Assembly (NCBI RefSeq): GCF_028473745.1
Contig: NZ_CP101137.1
Coordinates: forward strand, 4,898,001-4,962,000
Direction: 5' to 3'
Source of the DNA: Streptomyces sp. M92
GTDB lineage: Bacteria; Actinomycetota; Actinomycetes; Streptomycetales; Streptomycetaceae
DNA length: 64,000 nucleotides
In this document: positions 10,287 through 19,265 of the stretch, one piece after another
Layout of the letters: each line of letters opens with the position of its first letter
Position numbering within the stretch: position 1 is the first letter of the stretch
The notes under the pieces: model-generated
What the model was told of the DNA's origin: nothing
The model's database searches: none
Seen by the model: the letters and a program-made list of their open reading frames with translations, nothing else
Made by a program: the position numbers and the translations under genes

Positions 10287-11549
10287 GTGAGACGTCGCCT
10301 CCTCGCCCTTGTTTGCGTGTCCGCCTCCCTGCTCAGCGGCTGCGGCCTGATGTCGCAGGACGGCGAGGGCGAGCGGCGTGCGGTCACGCTCTGGCTGATG
10401 AAGGGCAGCGCCTCGGACGACTTCCTCAAGCGGTTCACCGAGGAGTTCGAGCGCGAACACCCCGGCCTGGAACTCGACTTGAAGATCCAGGAGTGGACCG
10501 GCATCGGCGACAAGGTGCAGACGGCCCTGAAGGCCGACGGCACCGACGGGCCCGACGTCATCGAGGTGGGCAACACCCAGGTCCCGCAGTACGCGGAGGG
10601 CGGCCGGCTCCAGGACCTGACACTGGAGTCGATGCGGGACTGGGGCCTTCAGGACTGGCTGCCGGGCCTCGCCGAACCGGGGCAGTGGATGTCCCAGCAG
10701 TACGGCATCCCCTGGTACGCCGCCAACCGCGTGGTCATCTACCGCAAGGACCTGTTCGAGCAGGCCGGCATCACCGATACGCCCCGCACCCGCGAGGAGT
10801 GGCTCACCGCCACCGAGAAGCTCGACTCCGGCGGCGACCAGGGCATCTACCTGGCCGGTCAGGACTGGTACACGCTCTCCGGCTTCATCTGGGACGAGGG
10901 CGGCGAACTGGCCGTGGAGGAGGGCGGGACCTGGCGGGGCGCCCTGGACTCCGAGGCCGCCCTGCGCGGCATGGACTTCTACCGCGAGCTGCAGGCCCTG
11001 GGCGACGGCCCGGTCGACGCCGACGAGGAACACCCGCCGCAGGCCGGCGTGTTCGCCGAGGGGGACGTCGCGCAGATCGTCGCCGTGCCGGCGGTCGCCC
11101 AGAGCATCCTGCGGGACAACCCCGGCCTCAAGGGCAAGCTGGGCTTCTTCCCGGTGCCCGGCAAGACCGCCGACAAGCCCGGCGCCGTCTTCACCGGCGG
11201 CTCCGACCTCGTCGTACCGAAGAACACCGACCAGCACGAGGGCGCCCTCGCCGTCGTCGAGGCGCTGGTCGGCACCAAGTGGAACACCGACCTGGCCCGC
11301 ACCATGCACTACGTCCCGAACAAGAAGTCCCTCGCCGAGGCCGTCGCGGGCGAGGAAGCGGTCGCCGCCATGGCCGCCGGGGCCGCACAGGGCCGGGCGA
11401 CCCCCGGCACACCCCGGTGGGGCGCGGTGGAGGCGGACAACCCGATCAAGGAGTACATGACGAAGGTGCTCACCGGGGGCGACGCGGAGTCGGAGGCCGC
11501 CAAGGCCTCCGACCGCATCACCGAACTCCTGGACCTGGACGCACGCTGA
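10287..11549 (+). CDS. ABC-transporter sugar-binding lipoprotein (orphan)
   Basis: 420 aa extracellular solute-binding protein, family 1. The signal peptide ends in the lipobox LLSGC (Cys about residue 20), so the protein is predicted to be lipid-anchored outside the membrane. Family blocks include VTLWLMKGSASDDF, the hinge GTDGPDVIEVGNTQVPQYAEGG and a Trp/Tyr-rich binding region. The GTG start follows AGAAGGA. No permease or ATPase gene is adjacent, so it must share components encoded elsewhere (MsiK-type sharing is usual in Streptomyces) or act as a sensor. The DasR-like site upstream suggests an amino-sugar, chito- or oligosaccharide ligand; this is inference. Confidence 0.9.
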   Translation: MRRRLLALVCVSASLLSGCGLMSQDGEGERRAVTLWLMKGSASDDFLKRFTEEFEREHPGLELDLKIQEWTGIGDKVQTALKADGTDGPDVIEVGNTQVPQYAEGGRLQDLTLESMRDWGLQDWLPGLAEPGQWMSQQYGIPWYAANRVVIYRKDLFEQAGITDTPRTREEWLTATEKLDSGGDQGIYLAGQDWYTLSGFIWDEGGELAVEEGGTWRGALDSEAALRGMDFYRELQALGDGPVDADEEHPPQAGVFAEGDVAQIVAVPAVAQSILRDNPGLKGKLGFFPVPGKTADKPGAVFTGGSDLVVPKNTDQHEGALAVVEALVGTKWNTDLARTMHYVPNKKSLAEAVAGEEAVAAMAAGAAQGRATPGTPRWGAVEADNPIKEYMTKVLTGGDAESEAAKASDRITELLDLDAR

Positions 11550-11579
11550 CCCGCGCGGCCCGGACCGGGACGCATCGGT

Positions 11580-12542
11580 TCAGCGCACCACGCTCAGCGA
11601 CAGCGCGAACCGGTCCTCGCCGTCGGTCCACCAGTGGGCCAGGTCCAGCCCGGCCCCGGCCAGTTCGGCACGCACCCCGTCCTGCCGGAACTTCGCGGAC
11701 ACCTCGGTGCGCAGCTCCTCCCCGGCCGCGAAGTCCACGGCCAGGTCGAGCGCCTGGACCTTGACCGTCTGCGCGGTGCGCGAGCGCAGCCGCATCTCGA
11801 TCCACTCCCGTTCGGCGTTCCACAGCGCCACGTGCTCGAAGGCGGCGGGCGCGAAGTCGGCCGCCAGCTCCCGGTTGATCACGGACAGCACGTTCTTGTT
11901 GAACGCGGCCGTCACCCCGGCGGCGTCGTCGTACGCCCGCACCAGCACCCCTTCGTCCTTCACCAGGTCCGTGCCCAGCAGCAGGGCGTCGCCGGGGGAG
12001 AGCAGCTTCCGCACGGCGGTCAGGAACGCCGCGCGCTCTTCGGGGAGCAGGTTGCCGATGGTGCCGCCGAGGAACGCGACCAGCCGGGGGCCCGGTGTCT
12101 CGGGCAGCGTCAGCCCCGAGGTGAAGTCGGCGATCAGCGCGTGCACCTGGAGGTCCGGCCGCTCGGCGACGAGCGCCTGCCCGGCCTGGGTGAGGGCGCT
12201 CTCGCTGACGTCGACCGGCACGTAGCCGCGCAGCCCGGTCAGCGCGTCGAGCAGGAACCGCGTCTTCTCCGAGGAGCCCGAGCCCAGCTCCACCAGGGTG
12301 CGGGCGCCGGTCGCCGCGGCGATCTCGCCGGCCCGGCCGACGAGGATCTCCCGCTCGGCCCGGGTCGGGTAGTACTCGGGCAGCGCGGTGATCTCCTCGA
12401 ACAGTTCGCTGCCGCGCGCGTCGTAGAACCACTTCGGCGGCAGCCACTTCGGTGCGCTCGTCAGCCCCGCCAGGACGTCGTCGCGCAGGGCGGCGTCGGT
12501 GGCGTCCTCGGGCAGCGTGCGGGTGAGACGGAACTGGCTCAC
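11580..12542 (-). CDS. egtD: L-histidine N-alpha-trimethyltransferase
   Basis: 320 aa SAM-dependent methyltransferase that converts histidine to hercynine, the first committed step of ergothioneine synthesis. Visible blocks are WFYDARGSELFEEIT at about residues 40-55, the SAM loop LVELGSGSSEKTRFLLDAL and FLGGTIGNL. The GTG start overlaps the egtC stop (GTGA), making it the last gene of the tightly coupled egtABCD set. It is convergent with the sugar-binding lipoprotein gene. Family assignment and context agree. Confidence 0.96.
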   Translation of the reverse strand: MSQFRLTRTLPEDATDAALRDDVLAGLTSAPKWLPPKWFYDARGSELFEEITALPEYYPTRAEREILVGRAGEIAAATGARTLVELGSGSSEKTRFLLDALTGLRGYVPVDVSESALTQAGQALVAERPDLQVHALIADFTSGLTLPETPGPRLVAFLGGTIGNLLPEERAAFLTAVRKLLSPGDALLLGTDLVKDEGVLVRAYDDAAGVTAAFNKNVLSVINRELAADFAPAAFEHVALWNAEREWIEMRLRSRTAQTVKVQALDLAVDFAAGEELRTEVSAKFRQDGVRAELAGAGLDLAHWWTDGEDRFALSLSVVR

Positions 12543-13339
12543 GTGCGGGGCTCCTTAGGGGGGACGAAAGCGTCTGCGAGGGCGTCGCCGCCCGGGTCCT
12601 TCAGCGGGGCGAGCAGGACGTCCGTGCCGCTCGCCGAGAGCAGCGTGCGGTCGGGGACCTCCTGCCAGCGCGGGTCGTCGTCGTACGGCTCCGAGGCGAC
12701 GACCGTGCCGCCGCCGGGCCGCGTCAGGTACCACAGGGTGTCGCCCCAGGTGGTGGCCGTGACGGTGGCGCCGTCGGTCAGCAGCAGGTTGAGCCGGGAG
12801 GCCGGGGCCGCGTCGGCGACCTCCGCCACCGTCTCGGCGAGCGCCCGGCCCGCGTCGTCCCCGGCGCGCAGCCGGGCCAGCACCAGCGCCCACACGAGCG
12901 CCGAGTCGTTGCGGGCCTCCAGCGCCAGCAGGTCGCCGGGCGGCAGCGACGACGCCACCGAGGTCAGCGTTCCGGGCCAGCCGGCCACGGCGCCGTTGTG
13001 GCTGAACAGCCAGGTCCCGGCGGCGAACGGGGCGGCCGCGGCCTCCGCGTCGGCGCCGGAGAGCGTCGCGTCCCGCACGGCGGCCAGCAGCGCGCCGGTC
13101 CGTACCACCCGGGCCAGGTCGGCGAAGGACTGGTCCGCCCAGATCGGTCCGGCCCGCCGGTACCGCGCCGGCACCGGGTCGCCCTCGGCGTACCAGCCGA
13201 CGCCGAACCCGTCGGCGTTGACCGTGCCGTACCGCTGGTGCCGCGGCGCCCAGGACTGGCGGTACAGCCCGTGCGGCGGAGCCACCAGGAGCCGGGCGAT
13301 CGGCTCCACCGGGCCCGCGTAGGCCAGGTGACGGCACAT
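12539..13339 (-). CDS. egtC: Ergothioneine biosynthesis glutamine amidotransferase-like hydrolase
   Basis: 266 aa class II (Ntn) amidohydrolase that removes the gamma-glutamyl group from gamma-glutamyl-hercynylcysteine sulfoxide. The start ATG is set by the N-terminal nucleophile Cys2 (MCRHLAYAG), which must be exposed after Met removal, and by the TGATG overlap with the egtB stop. NADGFGVGWY and FSHNGAVAGW are the usual Ntn-amidotransferase blocks. It overlaps both neighbours, implying translational coupling. Confidence 0.95.
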   Translation of the reverse strand: MCRHLAYAGPVEPIARLLVAPPHGLYRQSWAPRHQRYGTVNADGFGVGWYAEGDPVPARYRRAGPIWADQSFADLARVVRTGALLAAVRDATLSGADAEAAAAPFAAGTWLFSHNGAVAGWPGTLTSVASSLPPGDLLALEARNDSALVWALVLARLRAGDDAGRALAETVAEVADAAPASRLNLLLTDGATVTATTWGDTLWYLTRPGGGTVVASEPYDDDPRWQEVPDRTLLSASGTDVLLAPLKDPGGDALADAFVPPKEPRT

Positions 13340-14694
13340 CAGGAGCCCTCCGCCGAACGGGCGGTGCGGAAGCCGGAGAAGATCTGCCGCCGGATCGGGT
13401 AGTCCCAGTTGCGGAAGGTGCCCCGGCAGGCCACCGCGTCCACCGCGAACGAACCGCCGCGCAGCACCTTGTAGTCGGGCCCGAAGAACACCTCCGAGTA
13501 CTCCTTGTACGGGAACGCCCGGAAACCCGGGTACGGGGCGAAGTCGCTCGACGTCCACTCCCAGACGTCGCCGATCAACTGCCGCACGCCGAGCGGCGAC
13601 TCACCGGCCGGATAGCTGCCGGCGGGCGCCGGACGCAGGTGCCGCTGGCCGAGGTTGGCGTGTTCCGGGCCGGGGTCGGCGTCGCCCCACGGGTAGCGCA
13701 TCGCGCGGTCGCCCGCCGGGTCGTGCCGGGCGGCCTTCTCCCACTCGGCCTCGGTGGGCAGCCGCCGCCCGGCCCAGCGGGCGTAGGCGTCGGCCTCGTA
13801 CCAGCACACGTGCACCACCGGCTCGTCGGCCGGCACCACCTCGGTGACGCCGAAGCGCCGCCGCAGCCACTGCCCGCCGTCCCGGCGCCAGAACAGCGGG
13901 GCGGTGACGGAGTGGCGGCGGATGTGGTCCCAGCCCTGAGGGGTCCACCAGCGCGGGTCGTCGTAGCCGCCGTCGTCGATGAACGCCTGGTACGCGCCGT
14001 TGGTCACCGGCGTGGTGTCGATGTGGAAGGACGCCACCTCGCGCCGGTGCGCGGGGCGTTCGTTGTCCAGCGCCCACGGCTCGGCCGACGTGCCCATCAC
14101 GAACGGGCCGCCGGGCACCAGGACCTCCGCCGGGCCGGTGAACAGCGGCACCGGGTCCGGGTCCGGCGCGGTCAGAGCCTGTGGGCCCTTGCGGAGCTGG
14201 TGCGTGATCAGCATGGTCTCGTCGTGCTGCTGCTCGTGCTGGGCGATCATCCCGAAGGCGAAGCCGGACTCCGTCAGCCTCGTCCCGTGGAACGCGGTGG
14301 ACTCCAGCACGTCCAGCGCCCGTCCGCGCACGTCGGCCGCGTACCGGCGGGCCTCATCGGGTGGGAGCAGGGGCAGTTTGGGCCGGTCGGCGCGCGGATG
14401 CTCGAAGGCGTCGTACAGGCTGTCTATCTCGGGGCGTATCGCCTCGTGCCCGGCGACGGCGCGCAGCAGCCACTGCTCCTCCTGGTTGCCGATGTGCGCC
14501 AGGTCCCACACCAGCGGGGACATCAGCGGCGACACCTGCGCGGTCAGGTCGGGACCCTCCACGCAGCTGGTCAGCAGCGTGGTGCGGTCGCGGGCGGTGA
14601 CCAGCGTGGACAGGGCCCGCTCGCGCAGGCTCTCGGCGTCGACGGGGGGTACGGCGGTGGTGTCGGTGGCGGTGTCCATGGCGGGGTCGGTCAT
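13339..14694 (-). CDS. egtB: Hercynine oxygenase (sulfoxide synthase)
   Basis: 451 aa non-haem iron enzyme joining hercynine to gamma-glutamylcysteine with O2 to form the sulfoxide. The N-terminal DinB-like half supplies the iron ligands: HIGNQEEQWLL and the HxxxHxE motif within AQHEQQHDETM. The C-terminal half is an FGE-sulfatase (formylglycine-generating-like) domain with PVTNGAYQAFI, RLPTEAEWEKAAR, GDVWEWTSS and RGGSF. The ATG is chosen for its ATGA overlap with the egtA stop. Length and both domains are complete. Confidence 0.96.
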   Translation of the reverse strand: MTDPAMDTATDTTAVPPVDAESLRERALSTLVTARDRTTLLTSCVEGPDLTAQVSPLMSPLVWDLAHIGNQEEQWLLRAVAGHEAIRPEIDSLYDAFEHPRADRPKLPLLPPDEARRYAADVRGRALDVLESTAFHGTRLTESGFAFGMIAQHEQQHDETMLITHQLRKGPQALTAPDPDPVPLFTGPAEVLVPGGPFVMGTSAEPWALDNERPAHRREVASFHIDTTPVTNGAYQAFIDDGGYDDPRWWTPQGWDHIRRHSVTAPLFWRRDGGQWLRRRFGVTEVVPADEPVVHVCWYEADAYARWAGRRLPTEAEWEKAARHDPAGDRAMRYPWGDADPGPEHANLGQRHLRPAPAGSYPAGESPLGVRQLIGDVWEWTSSDFAPYPGFRAFPYKEYSEVFFGPDYKVLRGGSFAVDAVACRGTFRNWDYPIRRQIFSGFRTARSAEGS

Positions 14695-15992
14695 GGGCGG
14701 GTCTCCCTCCCGTGCGGGCCACGGCTCGCGCCGTCCGGCATCTCCAGCAGATCGTCGGCGGGGCAGCGGCCCCTGCGGACATAGCGCTCCAGGTACCCGG
14801 CCACGGCGGCCGTGATCGCGGGCGTGGCACCGATCCGGGGCAGGGCGCCGAGCGCCGCGGTGAAGCACGCGACGGCGGCCTCGCGCAGCTCCGGATCGGT
14901 GAGCGCGAGGCGGGCCGCGTCCTGGTACAGCGGGTTGTGCGGGGCGCACAGGCCGAGCGTGCGCTCCGCGAGCGGCTTCACCGCCCGGTAGGCGGTCTCG
15001 GCGGCCTCCGGGTCGTCGAACAGCGCCGCCGTCACGGCGAGCGGCACGATCCAGCCGTCGTCCCCGGGCTGCGCGTCGATCATGCGCAGTTCCAGATGGC
15101 CGCGCGGTCTGACGGGCGGGAACAGCGTGGTGAGGTGGTAGTCCAGATCCTCCCGCGTCGGCGCTCTGGGCGTCCGGTTCCGGGTCCACTCCCGGAAGGT
15201 CATGCCCTCCGGCACGTCCCAGGGCCCGCCGTCCCGGCGCACGCACATCACCGGCGCGTCCAGGACGTGCCGGGTCCAGGCGCGGCGGGGATCGGAGTCC
15301 AGCGCGGGGCCGCCGGCCCGCCCGGTGCCGATCTGGGTCCAGCGCAGCTGACGGGTGGACCGCCAGCCGGTGGGCCGGTCGCCGGCCAGCGGGGAGTTCG
15401 CGAACGCGGCCAGCAGGACCGCGCCCAGGTGATGGGCCAGCCACCAGCGGCGCACGTGCCCGAGCGGGCCGGGCTCCTCGTGCCCGGCGTCCAGGCACAC
15501 CTGTACGGAGGCGGAGGTGCACATCATGAAGCGCCCGGCGGGGCCGGTGCGGTCGAGACAGGCTTCCATGGCGTCGTAGCGCGGCTGCCGCAGGAAGCGG
15601 CGGGGCGCCTGCCAGGGGTCGTGGCCGAGGCCGACGAGGGCGAGACCGTCCTCGCGCAGGACCGCGCGTACGGCGTCGAGGTCGGCACAGACGGCGCCGA
15701 CGCACTCCGTCAGGGAGGCGGCGGGCAGCGAGCTGAGCTCCAGCTGGCCGCCCGGTTCGACGGTCAGCGCGGATCTGAGGGGCACGGTCCGCAGGGCGGC
15801 GTAGACCGCCCGGAGCCGTTCGGGTGCCACGGGGAGCCGTGGCGCGTGCGTGTCGTGGACCAGCCACTCCACCTCGACGCCCAGGCGCCGGGGCGGGCCG
15901 GTCTTGAAGCAGATGCCGTGGACCAGCGCCTCGACCTCCGCTTCGGTGACAGTGGTGCGTGGCCGGATACAGCCACCTACCGCTTCGGACAT
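14691..15992 (-). CDS. egtA: Glutamate-cysteine ligase of the ergothioneine pathway
   Basis: 433 aa GCS2-type ATP-dependent ligase making gamma-glutamylcysteine, the sulfur donor used by EgtB in actinobacteria. Blocks include RRLGVEVEWLVHD, LELSSLPAASL and the aromatic/Arg-rich centre RFMMCTSASVQVCLDAG. The ATG at 15992 is preferred over in-frame ATGs at 16020 and 16100 because AGGAGG lies eight bases upstream. It is the first gene of egtA-B-C-D. No egtE lyase follows, so the final C-S cleavage must be encoded elsewhere. Confidence 0.94.
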   Translation of the reverse strand: MSEAVGGCIRPRTTVTEAEVEALVHGICFKTGPPRRLGVEVEWLVHDTHAPRLPVAPERLRAVYAALRTVPLRSALTVEPGGQLELSSLPAASLTECVGAVCADLDAVRAVLREDGLALVGLGHDPWQAPRRFLRQPRYDAMEACLDRTGPAGRFMMCTSASVQVCLDAGHEEPGPLGHVRRWWLAHHLGAVLLAAFANSPLAGDRPTGWRSTRQLRWTQIGTGRAGGPALDSDPRRAWTRHVLDAPVMCVRRDGGPWDVPEGMTFREWTRNRTPRAPTREDLDYHLTTLFPPVRPRGHLELRMIDAQPGDDGWIVPLAVTAALFDDPEAAETAYRAVKPLAERTLGLCAPHNPLYQDAARLALTDPELREAAVACFTAALGALPRIGATPAITAAVAGYLERYVRRGRCPADDLLEMPDGASRGPHGRETRP

Positions 15993-16161
15993 GTCGGGAT
16001 CCTCCTGAGATTCCACCATGTCGCCGACCCGTTCACGGTGGGCCGGGTCGGCACACTCGTCCCACCAAAGACCCTCGTACGGCTCCGCACAAGGGTGCAC
16101 AGCGGGACATTCCGGCTCGGAGATCTCCGCGGCCCGTCCGTTCCCGGGGGCTTTCCCCGGC

Positions 16162-16179
16162 GTTCCCCGGCCGGGAAAC
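16162..16179. promoter_or_regulatory. Near-perfect palindrome in the egtA/PARG divergent region
   Basis: An 18-base sequence with GTT...AAC ends around a CCCGGCCGGG core has one mismatched pair. It lies about 100 bases before the macro-domain gene in the region shared with egtA. It is an operator candidate only. Confidence 0.3.
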
Positions 16180-16278
16180 TCCGTTGCACCGCAGCACCAG
16201 CATCACCCAGGATCACCACATGAGCACGACGGGGGAGACCGCGCGGCGCGCGGCCACGGCGGCCACGGGGGTGTCGCC

Positions 16279-17118
16279 GTGAGCGCGCGCCTGCGGGGCA
16301 TCGCACAGCGGACCGAGCAGATCGTGACGGCGGGGTACTACCGCACGCCCGGCGGACGCGAGGTGTCCGTCGCGGCCGCGGTCGCCGCCGCACGCGAGGG
16401 CACCCGGACGCACGGACCGAACCCGGTGGAGCCGGCCGCCTGGGCCCCGGCGCGGACGGTCCTCGAAGTGACCGGCGAGAGCAGCCTGGAGGCCGCCCGC
16501 CGACTCGGCGGCGAGGTCGCCGTGCTGAACTTCGCCTCCGCCCGCAATCCCGGCGGCGGCTACCTCAACGGCGCCCAGGCGCAGGAGGAGGCCCTGTGCC
16601 GGGCCTCCGCGCTGTACACCTGCCTGCTGCGGGCCCGCGAGTTCTACGATCACCATCGCGCCCACCGCGACCCGTTCTACACCGACCGCGTCATCCACTC
16701 ACCGGCCGTCCCCGTCTTCCGCGACGACCGCGGCGGCCTGCTCGACGAGCCGTACACGGCGGGCTTCCTCACCTCGGCCGCGCCGAACGCGGGCGTGGTG
16801 CTGCGCACGGCCCCCGAGCGCGCCGCCGGACTGCCCGCCGCCCTGACCGCCCGTGCCGAGCGGGTACTGGAGACGGCCGCGGCCCACGGGTACCGGCGGC
16901 TCGTGCTCGGAGCCTGGGGCTGCGGCGTGTTCCGCAACGACCCCGCCCAGGTCGCGGGCGCCTTCCGGACCCTGCTGGGGCCCGGCGGACGCTTCTCGGC
17001 GGCCTTCGAGCGGGTGACGTTCGGCATCCTGGACCGCACGCCGGGCGGCACGGTCCGCCAGGCGTTCGCGCGCGCCTTCCCCGAGGGTGCGGACCGCCCC
17101 GGTCAGCTCCAGTCGTAG
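16279..17118 (+). CDS. TIGR02452 family bacterial PARG-like macro-domain protein
   Basis: 279 aa protein of the microbial poly(ADP-ribose) glycohydrolase family, which removes ADP-ribose from modified macromolecules. The diagnostic PARG signature is complete: GGGYLNGAQAQEE (GGG-x7-QEE), with the catalytic glutamates at its end. Further macro-fold blocks are EVAVLNFASARNPG and LVLGAWGCGVFRNDP. The GTG start gives the usual family N-terminus (MSARLRGIAQRTEQ). It is divergent from egtA. ADP-ribose signalling substrates in this organism cannot be inferred from the context. Confidence 0.9.
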   Translation: MSARLRGIAQRTEQIVTAGYYRTPGGREVSVAAAVAAAREGTRTHGPNPVEPAAWAPARTVLEVTGESSLEAARRLGGEVAVLNFASARNPGGGYLNGAQAQEEALCRASALYTCLLRAREFYDHHRAHRDPFYTDRVIHSPAVPVFRDDRGGLLDEPYTAGFLTSAAPNAGVVLRTAPERAAGLPAALTARAERVLETAAAHGYRRLVLGAWGCGVFRNDPAQVAGAFRTLLGPGGRFSAAFERVTFGILDRTPGGTVRQAFARAFPEGADRPGQLQS

Positions 17119-17481
17119 CGCTCCCGCAGCCGCCGCCGCACGAGGTCGGACCGCATCCGGTCCTGGCCGCACGCCTCACGGCGCGTCCCGGCGTCGTGCA
17201 GCCGCGGCACCCGGTCGACGGCGGTCACCGCCGCCGCGAAGGACGCCCGGCTCATCGTCGAGGCAGGCGAACGGCGTCCGCCCGGACCCGGCCGCCGCCG
17301 GCGCCGGGCGACTGGCGCGCGCGGCGGCGCTGGGGCACGGCGACGAGCACATGGCGGCGGCCTGCTTCGCCGGTTTCGAGGAGAAGGCGTCCGACTGACC
17401 GCGCCCGGGGTACCGGTGAGGGAGCGCGAGAAGCCGGACGCCGACGTAGCCTCGGCACAGACCAGGATCCAAGGAGCCATC
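17119..17481. other. 363-base region with possible gene remnants
   Basis: No convincing intact gene. On the plus strand, 17240-17398 encodes a run ending ARAAALGHGDEHMAA, reminiscent of the C-terminal end of a 6-phosphogluconate-dehydrogenase-like protein but without the upstream domains. On the minus strand, a 50-aa frame from 17255 to 17103 ends in a plausible hydrophilic tail (RRRLRERYDWS). Both could be decay products or chance high-GC frames. Confidence 0.3.
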
Positions 17482-17907
17482 ATGTCCAAGCCCCCGCTGC
17501 CGCCCGAGGCCGTCGCACTGCTGCGCCGCCCGAACCCGTGCGTCATGGCCACCGTCCGCTCGGACGGCGCCCCCGTCTCCACGGCCACCTGGTACCTGTG
17601 GGAGGACGACGGCCGGGTGCTGATCAACTTCGACGCCGGACGGGTGCGCCTGAAGCACGTGCGCCGCGACCCGCGGGTGACCCTCACGGTCCTCGCGGAC
17701 GACGACTGGTACACGCACGTCACCCTCATCGGCCGCGTCACCGACATCCGCGACGACGAGGACCTCTCCGGCATCGACCGCCTCTCCCGGCAGTACACGG
17801 GCAACCCCTACCCGGACCGCGTCCGGCCCCGGGTCAGCGCCTGGGTCGAGGTCGAGCGCTGGCACGGCTGGGGCGCCATGAAGGACAGCGACCAGGCCTC
17901 CACCTGA
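17482..17907 (+). CDS. PPOX-class (split beta-barrel) flavin/F420-dependent enzyme
   Basis: 141 aa pyridoxamine-phosphate-oxidase-like protein, close to the actinobacterial F420H2-dependent TIGR03618-type enzymes. The N-terminal block is PNPCVMATVRSDGAPVST, followed by WYLWEDDGRVLINFDAGR and RVRPRVSAWVEVERWHGWG at the C-terminus. AAGGAG precedes the ATG by six bases. The family reduces or oxidises small aromatic or pyrrole compounds; the substrate is unknown. It is convergent with the LysE gene. Confidence 0.9.
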   Translation: MSKPPLPPEAVALLRRPNPCVMATVRSDGAPVSTATWYLWEDDGRVLINFDAGRVRLKHVRRDPRVTLTVLADDDWYTHVTLIGRVTDIRDDEDLSGIDRLSRQYTGNPYPDRVRPRVSAWVEVERWHGWGAMKDSDQAST

Positions 17908-17950
17908 GCGACGGCCGCGACGCCGTGTCCCCAGGCCGTCGCCGGGGGGG

Positions 17951-18592
17951 CTAGTCCTTCCGCCCGGTGACGGCCACCGTGACGCCGAGGCCGATCATCG
18001 CCACAGCGCCCGCGCCGCCGACCGCGGACAGCCGGCGCGGTGACCGCGCGAACCAGTCGCGCGCGGTGGCCGCGAGCAGGCCCCACACGCTGTCGCAGGC
18101 CAGCGCGATGACGTTGAAGACCAGGCCGAGCAGCAGCATCTGGACGGCGACGCCGCCCCGGTCCCGGTCGGCGAACTGCGGCAGCACGGCGGCGTAGAAC
18201 ACGATGGTCTTGGGGTTGGTCACCCCGACGGCGAAGCCCTCCCAGAAGGTGCGCCGCCGGTCCTCGTCCGAGCCGGCGCCACCGGCGAACGCGGCCCGCG
18301 GCAAGCGGCGTTCGCGCCACGCCCTGACCCCGAGGTGCACCAGGTAGGCGGCGCCCGCCAGCTTCAGCACCGTGAAGACGACGGCCGACCGCTCCACGAC
18401 CGCCCCGACACCCAGGGCGACCGCGACGACCAAGACGTAGGAGCCGAGCGTGTTCCCGGCCACCGTGGTGAGCGCGGCGCGGCGGCCGCGCGCGAGCGCC
18501 CTGCCGACCACGAACAGCACGCTGGGGCCGGGGACCACGATGATCAGCAACGACAGCGCGGCGAAGGCCAGAAGACGGTCGGCGGACACCAT
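17951..18592 (-). CDS. LysE family translocator
   Basis: 213 aa, about six hydrophobic segments, of the LysE/RhtB amino-acid and metabolite exporter family. The family hallmark near the N-terminus is PGPSVLFVVGRALARGRR (helix 1-2 loop), and VTNPKTIVFYAAVLPQF marks the mid-protein motif. The ATG at 18592 gives the standard N-terminus, but no good ribosome site is seen, so the start is uncertain (an in-frame alternative lies at 18652). Exported substrate is unknown. Confidence 0.87.
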   Translation of the reverse strand: MVSADRLLAFAALSLLIIVVPGPSVLFVVGRALARGRRAALTTVAGNTLGSYVLVVAVALGVGAVVERSAVVFTVLKLAGAAYLVHLGVRAWRERRLPRAAFAGGAGSDEDRRRTFWEGFAVGVTNPKTIVFYAAVLPQFADRDRGGVAVQMLLLGLVFNVIALACDSVWGLLAATARDWFARSPRRLSAVGGAGAVAMIGLGVTVAVTGRKD

Positions 18593-18754
18593 GGGGTCAT
18601 GCAAGCACGGCGCCCGCGCGGCGTACCACGGGATTTCGCCGGGCGTCGACACCCGCCCGGCCCTCGTCTAAGATCCACGGCGCGGCATCGCGTGCCGGTC
18701 ACCGTCCGGGTGAGGCATGGAGGCGCCGCGGAGATGCCCGTGGAGGCATTGCCC

Positions 18755-19183
18755 GTGTCAGTCGAGTTCAACCACACCATCGTTCTCTCCCGCAGCCGGG
18801 AGGAGTCCGCCCACTTCCTCGCCACCGTCCTGGGGCTCGAGGTCGGTGAGCCCGCCGGAATGTTCCTGCCCGTGACGACCGCGAACGGCGTCACCCTCGA
18901 TTTCGCCACCGTCGACATCGACATCCCTGTGCAGCACTATGCGTTCCTCGTCTCCGACGACGAGTTCGACGCGATCCTCGCCCGCCTCGTCGCGGACGGC
19001 GTCCCCATCCAGGCCGACCCGCACGGCCGGCACCCCCGCCGCGTCAACCGCAACGACGGCGGCCGGGGCGTGTACTTCAGCGACCCGTCCGGGCACGGCA
19101 TGGAAGCCTTCACCCGCCCCTACGGAAGCGACCCGTCCTCGCCGCTCAACGGCGTCACGGAGGACGTCCCCGGCGCCCGCTGA
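18755..19183 (+). CDS. VOC family protein (glyoxalase/bleomycin-resistance fold)
   Basis: 142 aa small metal-binding VOC-fold protein. It begins MSVEFNHTIVLSRSREE, contains two beta-alpha-beta-beta-beta repeats, and ends with YFSDPSGHGMEAFTRPYG, which carries the second metal-ligand region. The GTG at 18755 is preferred because GGAGG sits eight bases upstream; an ATG at 18734 is possible. The enzyme class (dioxygenase, glyoxalase or sequestration protein) cannot be told from sequence. Divergent from LysE. Confidence 0.87.
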   Translation: MSVEFNHTIVLSRSREESAHFLATVLGLEVGEPAGMFLPVTTANGVTLDFATVDIDIPVQHYAFLVSDDEFDAILARLVADGVPIQADPHGRHPRRVNRNDGGRGVYFSDPSGHGMEAFTRPYGSDPSSPLNGVTEDVPGAR

Positions 19184-19265
19184 CCGCGGTCGCCGGCGGA
19201 CCGTTGTCAGAGCCCCTCCCCATACTGGTGGCCTTGGGAGAGCCGGACGTGAGGAGGGGGTTGCC

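Noticed and set aside
16220..16282. 20-aa upstream reading frame overlapping the PARG gene start (GTGA)
   Set aside because: Only a weak AGGA site, no conserved residues, and short frames are expected by chance in high-GC DNA; kept as an unproven leader-peptide idea only.
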